Of a stretch of 5,903 bases of DNA, positions 1 to 5,008 are shown in pieces. Source of the DNA: Clostridiales bacterium. GTDB taxonomy: Bacteria > Bacillota > Clostridia > Lachnospirales > CAG-274. The first letter of the stretch is position 1, and each line of letters opens with the position of its first letter. The translations under genes were made by a program, and so were the position numbers. The stretch spans positions 1 to 5,903 of the forward strand of contig JAJQCI010000180.1 in the NCBI GenBank assembly GCA_021202835.1. Reading direction: 5' to 3'. Below the pieces are notes generated by a model. That model saw only the letters and a program-made list of their open reading frames with translations, did not search any database and was not told where the DNA came from.

Positions 1-40
1 GCGGAGAAAAAGTTATTATGATATTAAATTTCATAGTATA

Positions 41-68
41 TTGACAAAACGGGGAGGTGGGGTATAAT
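41..68 (+). promoter_or_regulatory. sigma-A promoter for the pilus operon
   Basis: The -35 hexamer TTGACA (41-46) and the -10 hexamer TATAAT (63-68) both match the consensus exactly. The 16-bp spacer is one base short of optimum and unusually G-rich (GGGGAGGTGGGG at 51-62). Sequence upstream (1-40) is AT-rich. Transcription should start near 75-76, giving a leader of about 94 nt before the ATG at 169. No terminator or other gene is visible in the 168 bases before the first CDS. Confidence 0.85.
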
Positions 69-168
69 AAAAATTATGACTGTAAATGTAAAAAATATAC
101 CGAATTCAGCGATTATTTTGTGAAAATTGCCCATAAAATCTGTGAGGTTCGGCGTGGATGGTGAAAAT

Positions 169-1593
169 ATGAATAGAAGGGCTTTGAAAGCAATATTTTT
201 GGCTTTAATTACAGGCGTCTGTCTGGCTTTGGCGGTTTCGGCCTATGCAGGCTCCGACGTCAGGCGCGTTTATGTAGGCGAAGGCGTTACATTTTCAATA
301 TATAAAATAGGTACTGCCGACAGCGAGGGAAACTTTGTTCCCGAAGAGGCTTTCAAAAACTACAAGGTAGATTTTGAAGATGAAAACTGTGCCTTAACTC
401 TGGCGATTTATGTTGAAAGAGACGGTATCGACCCCGTAATGACAGCCGTTACCGACAGTGAGTCCGCAGTCACCTTCAGCAACCTGTCAAGCGGCGAATA
501 TCTTATATTAGGCAGTGATTTTACGGAAGGAAGCAAGGTTTACACGGCTCAGCCCGTTATAATATCCATAGGCGAATATACCGGCGGCGAGGTTGAAATC
601 ACCGAAAAATATTCCGTTTCGGAGCTTTCAGAGGGCAGCGGAGTAACAAGCGTTTCCGTTATGAAGGTTTGGAGCGGCGGCAAGGCCGAAAGCATTACCG
701 CCCAGCTTCTCAAAAACGGCAGTGTTGCCGACGAGGTGGTTTTAAACGACAGCAACAACTGGCGCCACACATGGAGCGGCCTTGACGAAAACAGCGTTTG
801 GCACGTTACCGAGAAAGAAGTTCCCGACGGCTATAAGCTGAGGGTTGACGAAGACGGCAGTGTCTTTATACTTGTAAACACCGAAGGCTCCGAGGAGGAA
901 TCCGGCGAGACCACAACCGAGGGCCCGTCTGAAACTACATCGGAAGGCCCTCCGGAGACAACAACAAATGAAAGCGGCGGAGGCGGCGGCGAAACAACCA
1001 CAGAAGCGCCCACCGAAGCCACAACAGATTCGGAAACGGAAGCAACAACCGACTCCGACAGCGAAGAAACAACAAAGCCGCCCGGAGGAGGCGGCGGCAG
1101 TGAAACAACAACAGAAAACACAACGGAAACAGACAGCGACACAGAAACACCCACCAAAAAGCCAAGCGGCGGCGGTGGGGGCGGCGGCAGCTACTACCCC
1201 GAAACCTCTACCGAAGCCACAACCGAAGGCTCCGGCGGCCCTCCCGACAGTGACACAGAGACTCCCCCTCCGGGAAGCTCAGACGACAGCCCCGGCTCCA
1301 ATCCTCCGGGCAGCAGCTCAGGCTCAGCGGACAGCTCAGGCTCAGGAGATACCTCCGACGGCTCTTCAAGCAGCACCGCTTCGGATTCATCAAGCGACAG
1401 CGCCCATGTTCCCGATGACTCATCGGCAGGAGTGACTAATGGCGGTGAAGCCTCCGGCGCAGGCGCTCCCCCTGAAGGGGAAACGGCTACATTGCCCCAG
1501 ACAGGCCAGCTTTGGTATCCTGTTCCCATATTGTTATGGATTGGAATTATTTTCCTTGTTTTGGGAATAAGAAGAAAGAGTGTCAGCCTATGA
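169..1593 (+). CDS. LPQTG-anchored pilin-like surface protein with Thr/Gly-rich stalk
   Basis: This 474-residue surface protein is probably an accessory or wall-anchor pilin. Residues 1-27 form a signal peptide with an RR-containing basic start, a hydrophobic core and AYA|GS as the likely cleavage site. Residues about 28-160 resemble the N-terminal domain of SpaA-type pilins (FSIYKIG, and VTFSNLSSGEYLI near its end). Residues about 162-240 form a Cna-B-type domain. Its candidate isopeptide residues are Lys166 in MKVW and Asn237 in LVNTEG, with catalytic Glu215 in VTEKEVPDGY. A roughly 200-residue Thr/Ser/Gly/Pro/Glu stalk with three Gly runs follows. LPQTG (442-446; bases 1492-1506), a hydrophobic helix and an RRK tail complete a cell-wall sorting signal. 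The start is uncertain. ATG 169 gives the cleanest signal peptide, but GTG 154 has the better-spaced GAGG (144-147), and TTG 127 is unlikely. The first domains are confident; the anchor-versus-tip role is inferred from the long stalk and the neighbouring sortase. Confidence 0.88.
   Translation: MNRRALKAIFLALITGVCLALAVSAYAGSDVRRVYVGEGVTFSIYKIGTADSEGNFVPEEAFKNYKVDFEDENCALTLAIYVERDGIDPVMTAVTDSESAVTFSNLSSGEYLILGSDFTEGSKVYTAQPVIISIGEYTGGEVEITEKYSVSELSEGSGVTSVSVMKVWSGGKAESITAQLLKNGSVADEVVLNDSNNWRHTWSGLDENSVWHVTEKEVPDGYKLRVDEDGSVFILVNTEGSEEESGETTTEGPSETTSEGPPETTTNESGGGGGETTTEAPTEATTDSETEATTDSDSEETTKPPGGGGGSETTTENTTETDSDTETPTKKPSGGGGGGGSYYPETSTEATTEGSGGPPDSDTETPPPGSSDDSPGSNPPGSSSGSADSSGSGDTSDGSSSSTASDSSSDSAHVPDDSSAGVTNGGEASGAGAPPEGETATLPQTGQLWYPVPILLWIGIIFLVLGIRRKSVSL
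886..1491 (+). repeat. low-complexity Thr/Ser/Gly/Pro stalk-coding region
   Basis: This segment encodes the stalk of the first surface protein. It alternates ETTTE/TEATT-like acidic Thr clusters with Gly runs of 5, 5 and 7 residues (976-990, 1084-1098, 1168-1188). The second and third runs are preceded by Lys-Pro (TKPP, TKKPS). Run starts are 108 bp and 84 bp apart, so the units are imperfect. After about 1250 the composition shifts to Ser/Gly/Asp/Pro. The bias leaves several other frames open on both strands, and those ORFs are not genes. Confidence 0.8.
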
Positions 1594-2252
1594 ACAAAAG
1601 AGGAAATTTGTTTATAGCAATAGGTCTTTTGTTTATAGCGGCGGCCTTTGGGCTTACGGCATATAATTTTTGGGACAACGGCAGGGCGGAGAAAGCCGCC
1701 GCCGGGGAAACAGCTGTTTTAAGCGAAAAAATCAGCGAAGCGGCTGAAGACTCACTGGATAACTTTACATCCGACGCCGTTCCCCTTTACGTCCGCTATC
1801 CCGATATGGAGATGCCCACTGTTGAAATAAACGGCTCAGGCTACATAGGTATTTTGGAAATTCCTTCACTGGGGCTTAAGCTCCCCGTAAAAGGCGATTA
1901 CAGCCTTGCCGGCCTTAAAGAGGCCCCCTGCCGCTACAGCGGCTCGGTTTATAAAGACAATATGATTATCTGCGGCCACAATTATAACTCCCACTTCGGC
2001 AGTCTTAAAAATCTGGAAGGGGGCGCAGAGGTCAGCTTTACCGACGGTGACGGAAATCTGTTTGCCTATCAGGTTGTTGACATTGTTCAGATTGACGGAA
2101 ACGACGTTGAGGGTATGGAGGAAAGCTCCGAAGCAGACAGCTGGGATATGACGCTTTTTACCTGTACTCTGAGCGGTCAGAAAAGAGTGACTGTAAGGCT
2201 TGAAAGACTCAGTAAAAATCTGGAAACGGAAGGAAACTTTGAAATTGGCTGA
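1590..2252 (+). CDS. sortase, not class C (class D/E-like)
   Basis: This is a 220-residue membrane-anchored cysteine transpeptidase of the sortase family. An N-terminal membrane helix (about residues 6-25) is followed by a linker and the sortase barrel (about 85-205). Catalytic residues are visible: His130 in ICGHNYNSHFG, Cys192 in LFTCT and Arg199 in QKRVTVR. There is no C-terminal membrane helix and none of the HRGLP or TCTPYG signatures of class C enzymes, so it is unlikely to be the pilin polymerase. It may attach the LPQTG protein, or the finished pilus, to the wall (inference). The ATG overlaps the upstream TGA (ATGA, 1590-1593), and the Shine-Dalgarno is weak (GAAAGAG, 1573-1579), which suggests translational coupling. 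A longer in-frame start at 1512 would lie inside the upstream sorting signal and is rejected. Family is confident; the exact class is less so. Confidence 0.9.
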   Translation: MNKRGNLFIAIGLLFIAAAFGLTAYNFWDNGRAEKAAAGETAVLSEKISEAAEDSLDNFTSDAVPLYVRYPDMEMPTVEINGSGYIGILEIPSLGLKLPVKGDYSLAGLKEAPCRYSGSVYKDNMIICGHNYNSHFGSLKNLEGGAEVSFTDGDGNLFAYQVVDIVQIDGNDVEGMEESSEADSWDMTLFTCTLSGQKRVTVRLERLSKNLETEGNFEIG

Positions 2253-2553
2253 AAAGGAAAAAGAACTGCGGCGAATGAACCGCACGGAACTTATAGAGAT
2301 AATTTATGTTTTACAGCAAAACGAAAAAACTCTTCGTCAGGAAAACGAAGAGCTTAAGGAAAAGCTTAAAGAAAAAACAATCCGCATAGCCGAAGCCGGC
2401 TCAATTGCGGAGGCTGCGCTGAGCCTTAACCGTATCTTCGAAGACGCTCAGGCGGCGGCTGAACAATATCTCCACTCTGTGAAGGAAATGACAGAGGGAG
2501 CCCTTAAAAACCAAACCGAGGATGTGAGGGAAAATGGCGAAGAAAACCCATAA
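2245..2553 (+). CDS. small cytoplasmic coiled-coil protein of sortase loci
   Basis: About 102 residues, with no signal peptide or membrane segment, so probably cytoplasmic. Residues about 13-47 are a Leu/Glu/Lys-rich helix suited to a coiled coil (TELIEIIYVLQQNEKTL, ENEELKEKLKEK). A distinctive AGSIAEAALSLNRIFEDAQ motif (51-69) and an Ala-rich helix follow. I recognise this motif from short proteins beside sortase and pilin genes in Clostridia. Automatic annotation often calls them hypothetical or 'DNA repair protein', and I know of no demonstrated function. The start is uncertain. TTG 2245 is preceded by AGGA (2231-2234) at 10 nt and overlaps the upstream stop. TTG 2239 and TTG 2200 are alternatives. 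ATG 2275 begins exactly at the conserved MNRTEL but lacks a good Shine-Dalgarno. The 3' end overlaps the signal peptidase gene by 20 bp. A coiled-coil scaffold for the secretion or sortase machinery is one possibility, unproven. Confidence 0.8.
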   Translation: MAEKEKELRRMNRTELIEIIYVLQQNEKTLRQENEELKEKLKEKTIRIAEAGSIAEAALSLNRIFEDAQAAAEQYLHSVKEMTEGALKNQTEDVRENGEENP

Positions 2554-3121
2554 GCCTGTATCCGTTCCCGGTGAAGAGGCGGTTTTGGCCGAGAGAAAAA
2601 GGCTTGCCTATATGAAAAAATTTCGTACTGTTCTTATGAGTACGGTTTATGTTCTTATTGTTGTGGCGGCGGTTTCCGTCCTTCTGGCGACGCTTTTTCT
2701 GCCTGTTCTTCAGGTTTCGGGCAGCAGCATGGAGCCTACCCTTTCCGACAGGGATATTATTCTTCTGTTCAAGGGCGAAAGCTTCGAAACAGGTGACCTG
2801 GTGGGCTTTTATTTCCAAAACAAGCTTCTTCTTAAGCGTGTTATAGGCGGCCCGGGAGATATTATAGATATCGAGCCGGACGGAACGGTTTATGTAAACA
2901 ATGTTAAAATAGACGAGCCCTATGTTACCGACAGGGCTTTGGGAGAGTGCGACCTTGACTTTCCCTATCAGGTCCCCGAAAACAGATATTTCCTTATGGG
3001 AGATAACCGCTCAACCTCTATTGACTCCAGAACAAGCGCAGTAGGGTGTATTGAGGTTGACCAAATCGTAGGGAAGGTTGTTGTAAGGGTTTGGCCTTTA
3101 AATCAAATAAAATTTATGTAA
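2534..3121 (+). CDS. lepB: type I signal peptidase
   Basis: This 195-residue membrane serine protease removes signal peptides from exported proteins; here the likely clients are the two pilin-like proteins. A cytoplasmic N-terminus of about 30 charged residues leads into one membrane helix (about 33-56) and an extracytoplasmic S26-family domain. Nucleophile Ser65 lies in SGSSMEPTL and general base Lys101 in LLLKRVIGGPGD. GDNRSTSIDSR (156-166) matches the last conserved box. Both catalytic residues are present, so it should be a working Ser/Lys (bacterial-type) enzyme. By contrast, some pilus loci carry degenerate SipA-like chaperones. GTGAGGG (2524-2530) lies just upstream of ATG 2534 inside the end of the preceding gene. 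ATG 2612 would still retain the helix but has a weaker ribosome site. The gene is a pilus-dedicated paralogue by position (inference); lepB is a family-level symbol only. Confidence 0.93.
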   Translation: MAKKTHKPVSVPGEEAVLAERKRLAYMKKFRTVLMSTVYVLIVVAAVSVLLATLFLPVLQVSGSSMEPTLSDRDIILLFKGESFETGDLVGFYFQNKLLLKRVIGGPGDIIDIEPDGTVYVNNVKIDEPYVTDRALGECDLDFPYQVPENRYFLMGDNRSTSIDSRTSAVGCIEVDQIVGKVVVRVWPLNQIKFM

Positions 3122-3254
3122 TGACCACTGAAGGGGCCGGGCCTGCCCTGCCCGTAAGGCTTTATATAATATAATCACGTTAATTATTGCAGGTAAGCCG
3201 AAAACAGGTTCGGTGTTCTCTGTATGATTAATAAAAAAATTCACACAAATTTAC

Positions 3255-3263
3255 GAAAGGAGG
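3255..3263 (+). promoter_or_regulatory. orphan Shine-Dalgarno-like GAAAGGAGG
   Basis: GAAAGGAGG is a near-perfect ribosome-binding sequence, yet no ATG, GTG or TTG lies at a usable distance after it, and the pilin start is about 140 bp downstream. It matches the core I recall for the STAB-SD element of Bacillus thuringiensis cry3A, which protects mRNA from 5' decay by binding 30S subunits. It may do the same here or be a leftover of a duplicated leader. It would act in RNA only if the transcript begins upstream of it. Confidence 0.4.
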
Positions 3264-3312
3264 AGTTAAGCGGCAGGGGGAAGTCCCCGGCCACAAGGGC
3301 AGTTTTAAGCCC

Positions 3313-3361
3313 GATACGGTGCTTTGCACTGTATATTGGGATACATTGCTTTGCACAGTAT
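3313..3361. repeat. two 22-bp near-palindromic direct repeats
   Basis: Copies at 3313-3334 and 3340-3361 match at 19 of 22 positions and start 27 bp apart. Both contain GATAC, then TGCTTTGCAC, then GTAT. Each copy is itself an inverted repeat around a TTT centre. In copy 1, ATACGGTGC faces GCACTGTAT, with 8 Watson-Crick pairs and one G-U; copy 2 has 7 of 9 pairs. The right arm of copy 1 can instead pair with the left arm of copy 2 (8 of 9, loop ATTGGG). They could be paired operators or alternative RNA hairpins. Confidence 0.7.
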
Positions 3362-3364
3362 TAT
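3336..3364 (+). promoter_or_regulatory. candidate promoter for the major pilin gene
   Basis: TTGGGA (3336-3341, 4 of 6 consensus bases) and TATTAT (3359-3364, 5 of 6) are separated by an ideal 17 bp. Transcription would start near 3371 and leave a leader of about 33 nt. The second 22-bp repeat fills the spacer, and the first ends one base before the -35, so a repeat-binding protein could control this promoter. The match is imperfect, and read-through from the promoter at 41-68 is the alternative. Confidence 0.4.
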
Positions 3365-3390
3365 AAACAAAAAACAAATTTAAATTCGAA

Positions 3391-3395
3391 AGGAG
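3391..3395 (+). promoter_or_regulatory. ribosome binding site fixing the pilin start
   Basis: AGGAG within CGAAAGGAG sits 8 nt before ATG 3404. This is a strong site directly upstream of an excellent signal peptide, so ATG 3404 is chosen over the in-frame ATG at 3224. Confidence 0.85.
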
Positions 3396-3403
3396 AAATT
3401 CTA

Positions 3404-4888
3404 ATGAGTAAAATTAAAAAAATTGTCGGCGTTATGCTGGCGGTAATTATGGCTATGAGCCTTACCACTGTTTTCAGTATCAGCTCATATGCGGCTGACG
3501 GAAGCATTACAATAAACAAAGCCGTAGAAGGCGAAACATATTCTATTTATAAGATGTTGGATTTGTCTTACAATTCGGCAAGCGGTTCTTATTTATACAC
3601 AGTTGATTCTACATCAGACTGGTATGATTTCTTTAAAGACGACACTTACGGAGCATATACCTATGTGTCATATGACAGCAGTACAGGTGAAGTAAAATGG
3701 ACAGCGGCTTTATCAGGCGGTTCGCAGGCTGCAGCTTTTGCAAAGCTTGCAACGGCTTACATAACAGCCAAAGGCTTGACAGCAGATGATTCGGCAGTAG
3801 CAGGCTCATCAGGCGTAGTAGAATTTACCGGTCTTGAATACGGTTATTATCTTATAAGCTCCACTGTAGGAACATTGTGTGCACTGGATTCAACAGACCC
3901 CAGCATAACAATAGACGCTAAAAACGCAGGCCCCAGTGTAAAGAAGGAAGTTGAGGAAAATTCCACAGGTGACTATGGAACTTCAAATAATGCAGGTATT
4001 GGCGATACCGTAAATTACAAATCCGAAATTTCAAATGCTTACGGTGCTGTAAATGTTGTTTTGCACGATACATTGTCCGAAGGTTTGACTTTAGACAAAA
4101 CCAGCTTTGTAATTACATCTGGTACATCAACGCAGACTGAAGTAGATACAAAATATTATACCATTACTTATCCCGATTCGAGTGATCCGGATTATGACGG
4201 CTGTACATTCGAGATTTCCTTTACCGATGAATTTACATCATCTGTATTGGCATCAGGACATTATATAAGAGTTACATATTCGGCCACAGTAAATGAAAAT
4301 GCTGTAATTGACAGCACAGGAAACGAGAACGAAACATACATAAGCTACGGTCAAAGCTCAAAGTCCACAGAGAGTCAAACTATCACATATGTATATGATA
4401 TGTATATTTACAAGTATTCAGACACTGTAAACGATCCGCTTGCAGGAGCTAAGTTTATACTTTACAGGGGTACTGTAGGTGCTTATCAATATGCAATTAT
4501 AGATAAATCTACCGGAACAATAACAGGCTGGACATCTACCAGAGCGGATGCAACAGAGGTTGAATCTGGTACCACAGGCTTAATTAATATTGCAGGCTTA
4601 GACGCAGGAACATATTATTTAGAAGAGACAGAGGCTCCGTCCGGCTACAATATGCTTGGTTCGGCGATTACAGTAGTAATTGATGACAGCGGAACAATTA
4701 CTTCACCCACAACGACAGCGGTAACCATAAGCGGTACTGATTATGACACAATAGGCGTTCAAAACTCCAGCGGAGATGAAATGCCTGCAACCGGTGGTAT
4801 GGGCACAAAGATTTTCTATACACTGGGCGGCCTTTTGGTTCTCTGCGCAGGAGTTCTTCTTATAACAAAGAGACGTATGGGAAGATAA
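3404..4888 (+). CDS. major (backbone) pilin, SpaA/FimA-type, MPATG-anchored
   Basis: A 494-residue fimbrial shaft subunit. The signal peptide is residues 1-30, with SYA|ADG as the likely cleavage site. Domain 1 (about 33-175) ends in ITIDAKN. Its Lys173 aligns in position with the pilin-motif lysine (YPKN) used to link subunits; this assignment is by analogy. Domain 2 (about 178-328) is the backbone isopeptide domain, with candidate Lys180/181 and Asn309. Domain 3 (about 333-455) is Cna-B/SpaA-like, with Lys337, Asn454 and the E-box YYLEETEAPSGY (404-415, catalytic Glu408). The sorting signal is MPATG (460-464; bases 4781-4795), a hydrophobic helix and KRRMGR. Met replaces the usual Leu of LPxTG. 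Codon choice favours GCA, GTA and ACA, more AT-rich than its neighbours. The gene sits between a likely regulatory region and a terminator, with its polymerase just downstream, as expected for an abundant shaft subunit. Confidence 0.95.
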   Translation: MSKIKKIVGVMLAVIMAMSLTTVFSISSYAADGSITINKAVEGETYSIYKMLDLSYNSASGSYLYTVDSTSDWYDFFKDDTYGAYTYVSYDSSTGEVKWTAALSGGSQAAAFAKLATAYITAKGLTADDSAVAGSSGVVEFTGLEYGYYLISSTVGTLCALDSTDPSITIDAKNAGPSVKKEVEENSTGDYGTSNNAGIGDTVNYKSEISNAYGAVNVVLHDTLSEGLTLDKTSFVITSGTSTQTEVDTKYYTITYPDSSDPDYDGCTFEISFTDEFTSSVLASGHYIRVTYSATVNENAVIDSTGNENETYISYGQSSKSTESQTITYVYDMYIYKYSDTVNDPLAGAKFILYRGTVGAYQYAIIDKSTGTITGWTSTRADATEVESGTTGLINIAGLDAGTYYLEETEAPSGYNMLGSAITVVIDDSGTITSPTTTAVTISGTDYDTIGVQNSSGDEMPATGGMGTKIFYTLGGLLVLCAGVLLITKRRMGR

Positions 4889-4928
4889 ATAAAAGCAAAA
4901 ACCTAATATTTTAAGTATCATTTAGAGT

Positions 4929-4970
4929 ATCCCAGCTGATCCCGGGCAGGGAACAGCTGGGATTTCTTCT
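4929..4970 (+). terminator. intrinsic terminator or attenuator between pilin and sortase C
   Basis: ATCCCAGCTG (4929-4938) pairs perfectly with CAGCTGGGAT (4954-4963). After one mismatch the stem continues as TCCC/GGGA (4940-4943/4949-4952) with a GGGCA loop. TTCTTCT follows, so together with the last stem base the T-tract is interrupted by two C residues. The strong stem with an imperfect tract would suit partial read-through. No promoter is visible between it and the sortase gene. Confidence 0.8.
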
Positions 4971-4995
4971 AAAAAAACAAAACAGTAAAACAGTC

Positions 4996-5000
4996 GGGAG
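4996..5000 (+). promoter_or_regulatory. ribosome binding site fixing the sortase C start
   Basis: GGGAG lies 8 nt before ATG 5009 but only 2 nt before ATG 5003. Spacing therefore selects ATG 5009, two codons inside the longest open frame. Confidence 0.7.
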
Positions 5001-5008
5001 AAATGCCT

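Larger units (their letters stand above)
3122..3403. other. 282-bp regulatory intergenic region before the major pilin
   Basis: No gene is supported here. A weak hairpin (CGGGC 3138-3142 with GCCCG 3150-3154) follows the signal peptidase stop but lacks a real T-tract, so termination there is doubtful. AT-rich TATATAATATAAT (3163-3175) contains -10-like hexamers with no matching -35. Further short inverted repeats are CCGAA/TTCGG (3198-3202/3209-3213), GGGG/CCCC (3277-3280/3285-3288) and GGGC/GCCC (3297-3300/3309-3312). They are followed by the paired near-palindromes at 3313-3361. The frame is open back to an ATG at 3224, but that start has no ribosome site, and translation from it would put about 60 unrelated residues before the signal peptide. 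Confidence 0.6.

Noticed and set aside
76..123. 15-codon ORF in the first leader as a real peptide gene
   Set aside because: It has no properly spaced Shine-Dalgarno and no recognisable sequence. It is kept only as part of the promoter observation.
831..1529. Open frames on both strands across the stalk-coding region (for example 831-1157 and 1194-1529 on the minus strand, 968-1435 on the plus strand)
   Set aside because: They are by-products of the repetitive ACA/GGC/GAA composition. Their translations are low-complexity Val/Ser/Pro, Arg/Leu or Lys/Gln/Ala strings without domains.
1866..2285. Minus-strand ORF opposite the first sortase
   Set aside because: It is a shadow of a gene with clear His, Cys and Arg catalytic motifs. 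It has no ribosome site and no recognisable domain.
2504..2846. Alternative-frame ORFs over the signal peptidase gene
   Set aside because: They overlap a gene with complete SPase I motifs, and their products show no coherent family features.
3138..3175. Terminator after the signal peptidase gene
   Set aside because: The stem is only 5 bp and the sequence after it is TAAGGCTTTATATAAT rather than a T-tract. The evidence is too weak to call.
3277..3361. CRISPR array
   Set aside because: There are only two repeat copies with a 5-bp gap, each a palindrome, and no spacer-sized unique sequence or cas genes. They fit operators or hairpins better.
3224..3403. N-terminal extension of the major pilin from ATG 3224
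   Set aside because: It has no ribosome site and would place about 60 residues before an excellent signal peptide. ATG 3404 has AGGAG at 8 nt, and the stretch contains inverted and direct repeats.
3224..3403. Invertible phase-variation promoter switch
   Set aside because: I found no pair of longer inverted repeats flanking the candidate promoter and no recombinase gene in the window.
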